In this document: positions 1-11,100 of the stretch, in pieces
Layout of the letters: every line of letters begins with the position of its first letter
How positions within the stretch are numbered: position 1 is the stretch's first letter
Source: Mesorhabditis belari
Lineage: Eukaryota > Nematoda > Chromadorea > Rhabditida > Rhabditidae
Direction: 5' to 3'
Length of the DNA stretch: 64,000 nt
NCBI GenBank assembly: GCA_958450365.1
Contig: CAUEEP010000201.1
Coordinates: 62,001-126,000, forward strand
The notes under the pieces: generated by a model
What the model was told of the DNA's origin: nothing
Databases searched by the model: none
What the model saw: the letters and a program-made list of their open reading frames with translations, nothing else
Made by a program: the position numbers and the translations under genes

Positions 1-9
1 GAAATGATT

Positions 10-130
10 TCAATTGATCGAACCATTGAAGAAATTTCGAGCGCGAAATGCCTAGACTCGAATTTAACTGTTTTTTAGCATCACAGCATAGCATTTTTTT
101 CTACTGCTCGGCTAGGGTTGTCGAAGTGAT
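10..130. repeat. Dispersed repeat, also at about 9297-9370
   Basis: The stretch from about 50 to 130 (key word CATCACAGCATAGCATTT, followed by a CTCGGCTAGGG motif) recurs with few changes near 9297-9370. No coding potential is visible. It abuts the palindrome at 205-910, whose arms share a word with positions 10-49. Confidence 0.6.
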
Positions 131-204
131 TAAAATCTATTCTATTCTAGTCATATGCAACTTTAGTTTTCGGGAATAAGATCCACATGTATCATTTTTA
201 TGCA

Positions 205-910
205 ATATGCATAAGAAATGCGGATCTCAACATTTTCATAAATTTTCAACGATAGAAACCTGTTATCGATGAATGTTATAAACTATTTGAAAGTTGTAAA
301 TCTCCTCTAAAAAATAGGCTAAAACGTGTTTCAATTGATCGAACCATTGAAGAAGTTTCGAGCGCGAAATGCGAGTGACCAAAAAAGGAATCGAGTCACT
401 TTAGGGCCAAGTTTAGTGTGGTCAAAATAGAGTTAGCTTCCCAAAATTGAAGATTTGAAAAAAGGATAACTATATATTAATTCATTAAAAAAGTCTAACG
501 GAAATGCATTTACAGAAATTTAGATAGAGCGTAAGTTCAAAACCCTCAAAATTGTCAAAAAATGGACCTTTTCACAAAAAAGAAAAATTATTTTAAAAAC
601 AAAGCTTTCCCATGAAATGATCCCAACTCTTAATTATTTTGTATGATATTTGAAGGGCGCTCATTTTCCACTATATAGTCAAAACCGAACTCTTGTGAAA
701 ATGGGGTTTTCAAAAAGTGTCCTTTTTTGGTCACTCGCATTTCACCCTCGAAATTTCTTCAATGCTTCGATCAATTGAAACACGTTTTAGCCTATTTTGT
801 AAAGGAGATTTACAACTTTCAAATAGTTTATAACATTCATCGATATCAGTTTTCTATCGTTTGGAAATTTAAATTTATGAAAATGTTGAAAGCCGCATTT
901 CTTATGCATG
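205..910. repeat. Foldback palindrome with about 185-bp arms
   Basis: Positions 205-390 return as an imperfect reverse complement at 720-910 (shared words AATGTTATAAACTATTTGAA and GGCTAAAACGTG). The roughly 330-bp centre is AT-rich and has no gene. The open frames here start at TTG and look accidental. This is the structure of a foldback transposon or MITE. I recognise no family. Confidence 0.7.
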
Positions 911-1084
911 TACCAAATATCTCATTATTTATTAATTTCTGAGATTCAATGAAAGTTTGGGTATGATTTTTAATCCTCAAGTTAAGTTTTTCTCTTCAAA
1001 AGTAGCTTTTAATTGAGTACAATCGTTTACAGAATTTCTAGATTATAAACTAGGCATTGAAGATCAATTTTCTTGGTTTAAAGT

Positions 1085-1528
1085 AGAGTTCGGCAAACAA
1101 AACTAAAACCAAAACAGACCAAAACCAAAACCAAAACAAAGCCAAAACAAAACCAAAACTCAATTTGCATATAAATTAACATGTAAATTTTGTAAAATGC
1201 AAATTTTAATGTTTTAATTTAATGTTTAATTTTAAATTGTAAAATGCAAATTTACCTTTCACTTTTTCTCACTCCCCAAAATCTCGCGGCCGAAAAAAGG
1301 ACCAAAACACGACCTCGAAATTTCGAAACAAAAAAATAGCCTATGGGATAGAATTTTGGACGCTGATTTCAAATCTGCAATCAGATTTTCGCTAGCTCCT
1401 CCCAATCGCGAGATATTGGCGAGTTTTGGTTAGTTTTGGTTTTGGTTTTGGTTTGTTTTGGTTTTGGTTTTGGTCTGTTTTGGTTTTGGTGGTTTTGGTT
1501 TCGGTTAAGTTTTGTTTTCCGAAGTCTA
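1085..1528. repeat. Element bounded by inverted (CCAAAA)n arrays
   Basis: An array of CCAAAA/CCAAAAC units at 1100-1160 faces its inverse, GGTTTT/GGTTTTT units at 1422-1515. Just outside, AGAGTTCGG-AAACAAAACT at 1086 matches the reverse complement of AGTTTTGTTTTCCGAAGTCT at 1508, so the arrays lie inside terminal inverted repeats. The centre has no gene. The unit is not the nematode telomere repeat TTAGGC. Confidence 0.6.
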
Positions 1529-2145
1529 GTTTAAAGAATCGTAAAGTAGCTGGTAAGAACACTGTGAAGAGTGTTCTTGTTGGAAGAACACTGTGATTGA
1601 GAAATTTTCATACCTTGACATCAGTAAAACAGTAAGAAACTGATTTCAAATGAAATCAACAAGAAATAACATAATTACTAGTCAAATTACAATCGAACTT
1701 TGCTCGATTCAAAAAACTATTTACTTGTGGCTGGCGGTTGTGTCCGAATACAAGCCTCAACAGTTCCAAATACGAAAAAAAAAAGAAGCGCAAAATTGTT
1801 TTTTTCTCATATTATTTCAAGAAAATAGCAGGAATTGAAGCAGGAATTGAAGCTGGAGATCAAATGGTTCAATCATCAATGGGCGGAAATTGGCAGATCA
1901 TTTCTCTTTTTGTTTCATTTAAAGAAAAACCCGCTAAATCCTGTTTTAGGCCAGCCGCGAACGATCAAGGAAAAAACTAGGCAAGAAAAACTGAGCTTTT
2001 TATTGAAGAAAGAGGGAAAGAAGCTTTTCTGATTAATGAATTGTGGATGGTGAACTCTGGTGACACTCGGCTTATTTATAAAATACTGTTGAAAAAGCGT
2101 AACATTCTTCGAAAGCTTTAGTTTAACAAAGAAGTGAATACTGTT
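1529..2145. other. No gene seen
   Basis: AT-rich sequence with short open frames that have no recognisable family and no convincing splice sites around them. A short duplicated GAAGAACACTGTGA word lies near 1555-1595. Confidence 0.4.
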
Positions 2146-2317
2146 ACAATCGACTAGAGTGTTTTCCTCGCGAGTAAGTAGTTACTCGAGTAAAATTGCA
2201 TGAGTAATTTTTTACTCGAGTAATAGCTCGAGTAATTGTCGAGTAATGCGTTTTCTAAAAAAGTGCGCCAGCGCGAAAAAAATATAAAAGCTATTTTTTG
2301 CGCAGGTTTTCGAGTAA

Positions 2318-2568
2318 GCTAGTTTCCGCAATTTTTTTTTGCGCAACAGGGTCGTTTGCCCAAGTCGCCATAACTTTCTTCTAAGTGAGTCAATCTTTAT
2401 GCTTATGCTTTATGCTTTTGGTTTCATTTTGTAGAGCTGAATAAGTGCAACAAAATGAAACCAAAATCATAAAGATTGGTCGACTTAGAAGAAAGTTATG
2501 GCAAGTTGCGCAAACGACCCAGTTGCGCAAATAACCCTGTTGCGCAAAAAAAAGTTGCGGAAACTAGC
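2318..2568. repeat. Palindrome of the GCCATAACTTTCTTCT family
   Basis: Near-perfect palindrome centred near 2440. The arm word GCCATAACTTTCTTCT and its complement AGAAGAAAGTTATGGC occur once on each side. Related copies lie at 11545-11675 and 12290-12425. It is nested inside the composite element 2156-3264. Confidence 0.75.
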
Positions 2569-2710
2569 CTACCCCCAGGTTTTTCAAAAAAATCATTTTT
2601 TACATTGGAAGGGAATTTCCCACCAAATCAGTTAAACGGCTGAGTATCTTTAAAAAGTGTCGTATATAATGCGGGGCTCGTGATTTTTGGGTCATTTTTT
2701 TGCAATAATT

Positions 2711-3185
2711 TGGGAGCGGGACAAATGCGATCTTTTTTTTGCGCACCCGGACATTTGCGCACCTTTTTTTCCGCACTTAGCCCATTAGCGCACCTTTTTT
2801 CGCGTTTTAAAAAAGCTCTAAAAGCTAATATTAACCAATTTCTATTCTAAAAGTTGTTTTTCTAGGTAATTTGAGGGCGTAGAATCGAAATTTTGGCATA
2901 TCAGAGCTTGTGGAAGCGAATGGACGGAGTTATACAAAGAGAAAAATCGCCAATTTTCTGTAATTTGTCTTTCAAATTGGTTCCACACGCTCTGTTATGT
3001 CAAAATTTGAATTCGACACCCTCAAATTACCTAGAAAAACAACTTTTGGAATAGAAATTGGTTAATATTAGCTTTTAGAGCTTTTTTAAAACGCGAAAAA
3101 AGGTGCGCTAATGGGCTAAGTGCGGAAAAAAAGGTGCGCAAATGTCCGGGTGCGCAAAAAAAAGGTCGCATTTGTCCCACTCCCA
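2711..3185. repeat. Palindromic MITE with GGGAGTGGGACAAATG ends
   Basis: The left end GGGAGCGGGACAAATGCGA at 2712 is answered by the inverted right end near 3165-3185, and the arms stay complementary for about 200 bp. A second copy is at 37424-38007. No coding frame. Confidence 0.75.
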
Positions 3186-3274
3186 ATAATTTTTCCTAAA
3201 AGTACGGTAATTTTTTCCCAAGTGTGCGTTTTAAAAAACGCATTACTCACATTACTCACACTCTACAATCGACT

Positions 3275-5098
3275 CTTGATAAAACGATTTTGAAGTTTCA
3301 AACAAGCCCTTGGTTTTTGCGTCGCTCTTCTGCTATCGTTGGGGCCACCACGCAAGAAATTTGGGACACTTTTTAAATCTTGGTTTTTTGTCGAATCGAA
3401 ATTTTTGGTCCCGTCGTTAAATCGAGTGTCGACTGTATTTTAGGAGATTCTGTTTGATAATAAAATGAATAGATAAGAGCTTTTCAAAAAAAGATATAGT
3501 AATAAAGATAGTTTACCTTACCTGAAGCAGACGGTATTCACAAGAGTTTTTAAAACGCTTTTGGGAGCTTGGGAAGACTATCGTAATCCCTGCTTGTCTA
3601 GCAAAATCAATAAGCAATTGTTTGCTGGCAAGTAAAGCTCATTTTAATCTACCAAAAATCTACCAGAAATCAAACGAGATGTCGCTTAAACCCTAAAAAT
3701 TGACCTTTAATAGGTACGGTAGCTTTTCTTAAGTCTGACTCTTAGAAAGCACTTTATTTCAGTAGTTTATCCATCTTGGTAATATCGTAGTACTTTGACA
3801 TCTAAACATACCGTAAATATCAATCGTAAATACCAAATTGTCATCTAAATACACCATAAATACTCTAATAAAACGCCACTTTCTCGCGTAATCTAACTTC
3901 TTTTTAGAAAATCATTTTTTCTCAGCTTCTAAATTTTTCTCAATTAGACTTTTGATACCACAAAATTCTAGATTTCAAGGGCTATCATTTGGCACCCAAG
4001 CGCACACTATAGCATAAAACAGCGCTGAGAACGAGATGTTTAAAGTTAGACTATGCGACCGTACCAGCGTCATTATGGCGTTCTATTAGATTATGGTACT
4101 TTCTTTTAAAACCATTATTGCTTAAAGTGACTACAACCATAAAGCTTAGATTTTGAAAGTTGTAAACCTTTAGAAAACATTTTGACATATAATTTTAACT
4201 TCGCTCTCAATCTCCACTTCCTGAATTTCCCAAAGTTGCAAATTCCAGACTTTCCGTCTTTGATCTGGCTTGATTTGGAACAGGTTTGAGAGCCACTCTG
4301 ATCTATTTGATATGGTTGATCTCGTGAGTGATTTCACACCAAGATTTCACATCTATTTTCAAGAATCAAGCGTTTGAAGAAGGGAAACGGGTTCAAATAG
4401 AGGATTGTGTCATCAAAAATTGATTTTCTGATTCTGATCTTTTGTTTTTATTTTGTTATTTTCTTGAAGATTTAATCAATTTTAAGGTTAGTTACCTATG
4501 AAATTTAGCCGATTTTAACCCATTTGCTTACAATTATCTGTCAAACTTTATCTTTATCGTTTGAATAAAGTATTATTATTATTATTATAAACCAGTTCTG
4601 GGAAAATGACAAGTAAATTCCTTAAATAATGCTCAAGGTTCATCGATTTTATTCCATTTTCAATCGATCGCAATTCTCTAATTTCATTTTTTTTTTCATT
4701 CCTTTATTATTTTTTAGTAATTTGCTTTTTGAGTTTAAGCTTTTAAGCTCTTCTGCTTAAATCAAATCTTTCATTTTCAATTGAAAAATTTCCTTGTTGT
4801 TTTATAATTCGTTGCGTTTTTCAGCTTTAAACGTTAAAAATGACTCCCAAAACGAAAAGAAATGAAAAGTTAAATATTTATTATCTTGTATGTTATCATT
4901 ATTAGTTATCATTCTTGAGTTCTGTTATTTTTAAAAGTATCTATTGTCAAGAAGCAAGAATTTACAACATTTCTGTTCAATAAATTTCAATTTCAAGAAT
5001 TCTTGTTGATAAAAATCGTTCATCCAGTACATGAGAATATTTGCATATTAAGTGAACATTCAATATGAAAAAGGCTCAAAATCAATCCAAAAATTTCA
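3275..5098. other. Non-coding stretch; possible pogo/Tigger-type end
   Basis: No gene is recognisable. The GTCGTTAAAT...GTCGACTGTA sequence near 3413-3436 resembles the terminal sequence of pogo/Tigger elements (ends in CAGT), but I see no partner end. A short ATT run lies at about 4572-4588. Otherwise plain AT-rich sequence. Confidence 0.35.
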
Positions 5099-5170
5099 TG
5101 CCCCCAGGCAGGATTGAACTACCGACCTTTGGTTTACAAGACCAACGCTCTACCACTGAGCTATAAGGGC
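5099..5170 (-). tRNA. tRNA-Thr (TGT)
   Basis: A 72-nt cloverleaf on the minus strand. The acceptor 5' GCCCTTA pairs with TGGGGGC. The D-arm begins TAGCTCAGTGG. The anticodon stem TTGGT/ACCAA encloses the loop CTTGTAA, giving anticodon TGT (threonine, ACA). The T-arm is GGTAG-TTCAATC-CTGCC. There is no intron. It is the first of five intact threonine tRNA genes in 1.1 kb. Confidence 0.9.
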
Positions 5171-5312
5171 TGTTGAGAGGGGTGGGAGAATTTGAGTAGA
5201 AATTTCTGTTTTTGAATATTTGAACAGCTTATTGAGTGCTCTTTTGATGTTTTGATGAACAAATATCTCTTACATCCATTCATTATCCATTTTTCTTTCA
5301 TTCCAACCCATC

Positions 5313-5397
5313 GCCCGTTTAGCTCAGTGGCAGAGCGTCTGTCTCGTAGAAGAATCGAGTAAACAGAAGGTCATCAGTTCAATCCTGATAGTGGGCA
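5313..5397 (+). tRNA. tRNA-Thr (CGT) with 13-nt intron
   Basis: The acceptor GCCCGTT pairs with AGTGGGC. The anticodon stem TCTGT/ACAGA encloses 20 nt rather than 7. Removing 13 nt (GAAGAATCGAGTA) one base 3' of the anticodon leaves CTCGTAA, anticodon CGT (threonine, ACG). That is the canonical eukaryotic tRNA intron position. The T-arm ATCAG-TTCAATC-CTGAT is intact. An inverted second copy lies at 6142-6226. Confidence 0.88.
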
Positions 5398-5464
5398 ATT
5401 CCTTTTTGAAATCCAATGGGAATTGTGCTATTCATGAGAGTACTATCAATTCTTGGATCTCATC

Positions 5465-5536
5465 GTCTCATTGGCTCAGTGGCAGAGCGTCTGTCTAGTA
5501 AACAGAAGGTCGCTGGTTCGATTCCAGCATGAGACA
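5465..5536 (+). tRNA. tRNA-Thr (AGT), intronless
   Basis: Seven acceptor pairs, GTCTCAT with ATGAGAC. The anticodon stem TCTGT/ACAGA has loop CTAGTAA, anticodon AGT (threonine; as inosine it reads ACU, ACC and ACA). The T-arm GCTGG-TTCGATT-CCAGC is perfect. It lies 67 bp after the CGT gene in the same direction. Confidence 0.92.
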
Positions 5537-5984
5537 TTATTTTTGACATTTTGTAGAAGCGACTGAGCGAATTTCGATTGGTTAAACGAATTTTGGTGGG
5601 TTCTTGAGGCTTTTCAGAAAGGATTCAATTTCTACGCAAAAAATTTTAATGCAGTCAGCTTAATTTTTGGCCTCTTGCCTAAGCTTTGTGATTTCTAGTC
5701 AAACGATGCATTGATTCTTTCAGCTAAAACTTCATCTAATTCATTCCGATTTTTTCCGACCGAACAATTTAGTTTATGAGCCAAAAAATAACTTCCCAAA
5801 AACCTTTTGAACTTTTGTAGAAGTGAGTGAGCGAATTTCGATTGGTTAAACGAATTTTGCCGGGTTCTTGAGGCTTTTCAGAGAGAATCCAAACGCGAAA
5901 ATCCAAAAAATTCAAAAAAGAAATCTGGGGAGAGATTGGAAACAATACAAAAAGCATTACAAAACATTTCATTACAAAAATAGA

Positions 5985-6073
5985 TGTCTCATGCTGGAAT
6001 CGAACCAGCGGCCTTCTGTTTGCTAGACATTGAGGTGTACTAGACAGACGCTCTGCCACTGAGCCAATGAGAC
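5985..6073 (-). tRNA. tRNA-Thr (AGT) with 17-nt intron
   Basis: The exon sequence nearly matches the intronless AGT gene at 5465-5536, but the anticodon loop carries 17 extra nucleotides (CACCTCAATGTCTAGCA) one base after the anticodon. Acceptor, D and T arms are intact. The minus-strand orientation makes it part of an inverted duplication of the 5313-5536 pair. Confidence 0.88.
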
Positions 6074-6141
6074 GATGGGATTCCAGAGTTGAAATTATTC
6101 TTATGAATGACACAATTCCCAAATTTCAATCAAAAATGAAT

Positions 6142-6226
6142 TGCCCACTATCAGGATTGAACTGATGACCTTCTGTTTACTCAATTCTTTTACGAGACAG
6201 ACGCTCTGCCACTGAGCTAAACGGGC
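6142..6226 (-). tRNA. tRNA-Thr (CGT) with 13-nt intron, second copy
   Basis: Differs from the copy at 5313-5397 only inside the intron (AAAGAATTGAGTA against GAAGAATCGAGTA), as expected if selection holds the mature tRNA and not the intron. Same stems, same CGT anticodon. Confidence 0.88.
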
Positions 6227-6333
6227 GATGAGTGGTTAGAAAGAGAAATGGATGAACAAATATCTCATTCATCTCTTCATTTTTGAAATTCAATGGGAAT
6301 TGTGCCATTCATGAGAATAATATGAATTCTGGG

Positions 6334-6405
6334 ATCTCATTGGCTCAGTGGCAGAGCGTCTGTCTAGTACACTTCAATGCCTAGCAAACAGAAGGCCTCT
6401 GATTT
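6334..6405 (+). pseudogene. Truncated tRNA-Thr (AGT) copy with intron
   Basis: Repeats the D-arm, anticodon arm and intron of the 5985-6073 gene. The first acceptor base is changed, and the sequence breaks down in the T-arm (GGCCTCTGATTTGG in place of a paired arm with TTCGATT). No 3' acceptor strand follows, so it should not fold. It is the third member of a duplication that also copied the flank containing GAATTGTG. Confidence 0.75.
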
Positions 6406-6420
6406 GGTTTTGATTTTTAA

Positions 6421-7493
6421 ACTTTTTCGACTGTTAGTGTTTGTTGTAGAAGTGTTATTGAAAATTTTATTCTCCCTTACCAAATATGTTCATAGATCAT
6501 TGAGCAAATAGTCCAAAAATGCATGAAATTTATACACATCGAAAGAGCAATTTAGTTAAACAGCTAAAGCTCTAAATTGTGATGGAAAAAGAAAATTGAA
6601 TATTTGTATGGCTATTTGGCCGAATCTAATCGAATTTCTGATGGAAATGTCGATAAAAAAAAGTTGACTAGTTTAGAAAAAAAATATTATATAGTTGTTG
6701 ATAGAAGTTTTCAAAAAAGATGGATTAAATTGCACAAAGCAAAAAGAAATAATTTTCATTGAGTTTTTGGAATTTCTCCTAAATGAAATGGCTTAAACGA
6801 ATGGTTAGGTTTAGAAAACTGATTTCAGATTTGGCTGTCTGTACTTTGAATTCAAAAAGTAACTCCAACTTACAGCTTGACTTTATACTTACAAAAATAT
6901 ACAGTTCCTAAAAGGCACTTATTTTATTATCGTAACCGCCAATTTACATCCGATCAGCCGAATTTTGAAATCATTAATCGAGTCTTGTGATTCCTCGTCG
7001 AATAATACCAAAATTGGGCTGATTGGCCAAAATTGGCTCAATAACGAAAACTGGTGGCTTGATATGATAGTTTTACTAACTAGTTGCCTTTTAGAATGGA
7101 TTAAGTAGCGAACTCACTTTACTCCAAAGGTAATACAGCTTATAGATTAAGTTTATATACTACAGTAGTCCTCAATATTGTTTAAATGTAATTCAGCAGT
7201 CAGAGAACCTTAACCTAACTAATATCTAATATAGTAAGAGTTAAATCAAAATCGTTTAACCATTCTTGAATAGAGTGCTTTCCTTTTGAATCTTAAAACG
7301 TGTCAACTTTCGAATTTCGAAACCGTAATCGTGTCTCGATCCTACCAATCTATTTTTTGCTGTCTTTCGATATCTTCACAAATTCTCAAATAATAAAACA
7401 AAAAGTAGATAGATTGAAGTACAACTAGCGGCTAATTACGATAGTTTCAAAAGGTAAAACGTTTTAGAAAACATCGTCGGAAGCACTTTCTAT
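6421..7493. other. No gene seen
   Basis: AT-rich sequence without a convincing exon. A stretch near 6930-7050 resembles 8510-8570 and the start of the repeat at 33668 (words TTTACATNNGATCAG and GGCTGATTG), so parts are old dispersed repeat. Confidence 0.35.
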
Positions 7494-8072
7494 TGGGTTG
7501 TCCAGTTATGAATGCGCGTTTTTACTATTTTATGAATTTCTCAAGATATCGAACAGATGTATATGAGTGTTATATATCATTCGAAAGCTGAAGATCTCCT
7601 CTACATTTTGGAATAAAAAAACTTTTTGAATTTATTCAACTTTTTGGGAAATTGACTGCATGAAGGGAGAGGTCGTTTTCGAAAAAACTTATTTCAGCTT
7701 AGCTATTCCTCAAGTTTTATGGTGTAAAATAACCGCCCAGAAAAGAAAAGTAAAGATGCTCTGAAATTGTTATATTTAAAAAAAAAGTTGTATTGATATC
7801 TCTATTGGCCAAACATCAAACGGTTAACTCAATTTGAGCGAAGCCAAAACTTGATCCAAAGGCACCCTTCCATTTTTGGCCACCTCTTCTTTTGTGCAGT
7901 CAATTTGCCCAAAAGCAGAACCAAATTCAAAAAAACTTTATATCAAAATGTAGAGGAGATCTTCAGCTTTCGAATAATACGCATATATAACTTTTTCTTG
8001 ATTTCGGTATCTTGAGAAATTTATAAAATAGTAAAAAACGCGCATTCATAACTGGACAACCAAATATTTATG
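7494..8072. mobile_element. MITE with TTGGGTTGTCCAGTTATGAA inverted ends
   Basis: The left end TTGGGTTGTCCAGTTATGAA (7494) is matched by the inverted right end TTCATAACTGGACAACCAA near 8048-8068. The arms stay complementary for about 135 bp (shared word GTAGAGGAGATCTTCAGCTTTC). TA borders both ends, as in Tc1/mariner-mobilised elements. No open frame survives. Confidence 0.65.
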
Positions 8073-8142
8073 AACAAACCCAGCCACCCCTTTAAGCCTT
8101 TTAGGAGAAAGACCTCCAGATTTCAACTCAAAAGTTGAATGA

Positions 8143-11100
8143 TTATGGGCATAAAGAAGGATTTGTCATGCAAGTGACAGGGAAACATCCAATCGATGTA
8201 ATCTCCACCGTTGCTCCGGCTTGTGTCTTTGCTAGTGCATTTCCTTCAGCATCGCATGTTATAGTGGTCGTCACTGTCGGTGTGGCTGTCTCCGACCCAG
8301 CCGCGTCTTTATTGAACTGAAATTTTTCAATTAAAAACAGAAAGAGAGTAATTTCTTTTGAGTTTCTAGAAGTTTGTAGTTTGTAAAAAGCGATCTTGGG
8401 TTCAAGGCTGTTTAAGAACCAAAGTTTAAAGGTTAGGTCAGAATAGAGTGTGTTCAGGCCAGTCGCGAGCAATGCGCTTATTAGAAGACACTAGAAAAAC
8501 CGTAATAAAACTGCCGATTGATTGTCCAATTTTGGTAGCATTGACTGATTCCTCATTAAATGGATCAGAATTGGACTGATTGAATCTAAACTGGTGATTT
8601 GATTACAGGATGTGGCGAAAGTTCTGTCCTTTTAAAACTCCCTTTAATTGAATTCTCTCTGATTTTTATTATTTCATAAGTTTTTACAGCCAAAATTTAG
8701 CCAATTTATAGAAATTTTTGCAATAAAAAAGCCGAAAAATATCTGCGAACACAGATACTTTTTTCGAATAGCAATTTCACAATTTCGAATTTCGAATAGC
8801 GATAACTCAAAATCTAAAGAGGTTATTTAAAAACTTTAATATTATTTAAATTCTGTAAAAGATTGGCTATTTTTTGGCTATAAACACTTATAAAATAAAA
8901 TCAACAAGGAAGCTTTTAGAGGGTTCTAAAGTGACAGAGTTCTAAAGCGCTCTACAAAAGTATGGTTTTCTCAAAAACCAAAAGAACTGACAGTTTTTTT
9001 GTTTCGATATTTAAAATCTACGGACATTTTTCACTAGATTTATGAGTTTGTGTAAGCATTTAAAACGTCATTCGTTTCATATAGGACTTTAAAAGTCCTA
9101 TATGAAAGTCCTATAAGTTTAAAAGTGCTAGCTGCTCTCGAGAAAATTAAACCTTTCAAAAAATGTGCTCATTTTTCTTAGCCAAGATAACCTCGAATTT
9201 GCAATAATGAAGCTCAAAAAGCATTATTTTTATAATAATTAACTCTAGAAACGTATTAATGCAGAGAAAGATGGAAAAAGACGATTTTTTGAAGGCTTTA
9301 GACTCGAATTTAGCTGTTTTTCAGCATCACAGCATAGCATTTGTTGTACTGCTCGGCTAGGGCTGTCAAAGTCATCAGAAAATGCTACGGTTCTTCTATT
9401 CTATGGAAAACTTACAAAATTTTATAATTAATTATTGTTTTTCAGCTTAGGTTAATACATATTGTCTTAGAAAGTCAAAAGCTGCATTAAGCGCACACAG
9501 GATGCATCATAATTATCGGTCCAGATAAATCAGCCAGCACTAACCGAAAAACAAGTCACCCAAAGATAAAAAAGTTTTTATAACAATCTTTATTTATATG
9601 TTAACAAGTGTAAAACTTAAATTTCAAAAATTCCTCTGTCAGCAGCGACACACGCTTCAAGACGTGGGCGGAAGGCGTCAACTGTGGCAAGTAGGCAACA
9701 TCAAGCTCCTCCCCTGCTTTAAGGAACTCTTTCTTTAACGAGTCAACTGTTCGATGTGGTTTAGCACACGCCTTAGCTTCTAAGATTGACCAAATTGAAA
9801 ATTCAAGTGGATTAAGATCCGGCGAGTTTGGAGGTCACTCGTTGAATGAGATGAAATCGGGTAGGTTCTGCTTACACCAATCCTGAACCATTCGAGGCTT
9901 GTGAGCTGGTGCTCCATCTTGCTGAAATACCCAGCTACGTTGTCCAAAATGAGATTGAGCCCAGGGCAAAACGTCTTGTCGCAAAATGTCCAAATATGCT
10001 TGACTGTTGACCTTGACTCTTGATAGCACGAAGACGAAAGGAGTCTTTCCATTGGCCGTGACCCCTGCTCACACAATGACTGAAGCTAGATAAAGAACGC
10101 GCATTATCGATTTTCGTGGGTTAGAAATGACATAAATTCGGTCATTCTGTTTGTTTAGCACTTGTTCAACGTTGAATAATTTTTCATCGGAGAACAAAAT
10201 CTCGCAACAGCCGCCTTGGTTGAATCGGCTGAGAAGGTCCTACATCGCTCTTTTTTTCTTTTTGGCAGCTTCGGTGGGCCCTTGACCCTTCTTCTTTTTG
10301 AAAGCTTTCATCTTGAATTCGCGCTGCACAATTCGACGCAAGAAAGGCTCAAAAATTCCCATTTGGCGTGACATGAGCTGGACTGATCGTTCCGGGTTAC
10401 GACGCACTTTTTCGGAGATTGAATGCTGGATTGAATCACTACAGAACGCCGTTTTCCTCGACCAACTCTATCAACATTTGTTCCCAATTCCTTGAAGCGT
10501 TTAATCGTCTTGTTCATGAGCCGCTTAGAAACTCCGAAATTTGAGAGATTGCACGTGTCAAAAGCCCCCATCAATGGAACGTTATGATCAATTTCCGACG
10601 CACACTCGGCTTGACCATTTCTAAAAAACAATATATAATCTTAGAAATTGTATTAAATAACAAGGGAAAACATGAAAAAAGCACAAGATAGAAAATAACC
10701 ACATAAATGACATAAATAACAACATAAATGGTCACAGATAAAGCTAACATCCCAAGCCCATAATTATGACGCACCCTGTACAGTAGCTTTCCAAAATGAG
10801 TGTCTTTTAGAAAGCGATTGCTCGAGAGTGGGACACTCAAGGTTAAAACCAGAAACTAGTCTGGTTTTTTTAAACTTTTCCCCTAATCAAACTGTATCAT
10901 CAACTTTCAAAATCCCCGATAAACATAGAGACACTTACCGAAACAGTGGCTGCAAAACCGGCAACGGTCGAGGTGCAAGTCAATGTGAAAGTCGCACAAC
11001 CGCTCGCGTCCATTCCTTTCGTAACTAAAGTTTTTTGTTATAGTAAAGCAAACATTTCTTTGAATTTCTTTAAACTTTACTCGTATTTGTACACTTCAAA

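Larger units (their letters stand above)
2156..3264. mobile_element. Composite non-coding transposon with 10-bp flanking direct repeat
   Basis: The ends are AGAGTGT at 2156 and ACACTCT ending at 3264, inverted copies of each other. ACAATCGACT occurs at 2146-2155 immediately before and again at 3265-3274 immediately after, which looks like a 10-bp target-site duplication. Inside each end are clusters of GAGTAA/TTACTC motifs. The body holds two separate palindromes (2318-2568 and 2711-3185), both belonging to families seen elsewhere in the window. No transposase frame is present, so it would be non-autonomous. Confidence 0.65.

Noticed and set aside
727..942. 71-codon frame near the window start
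   Set aside because: It begins at TTG, not ATG, and lies in the arm of a palindrome.
1101..1522. (GGTTTT)n arrays as interstitial telomere repeats
   Set aside because: Nematode telomeres are TTAGGC; these arrays are inverted pairs inside terminal repeats.
5769..6122. 117-residue minus-strand open frame
   Set aside because: It overlaps a tRNA-Thr gene with intron and tRNA flanks; no protein similarity seen.
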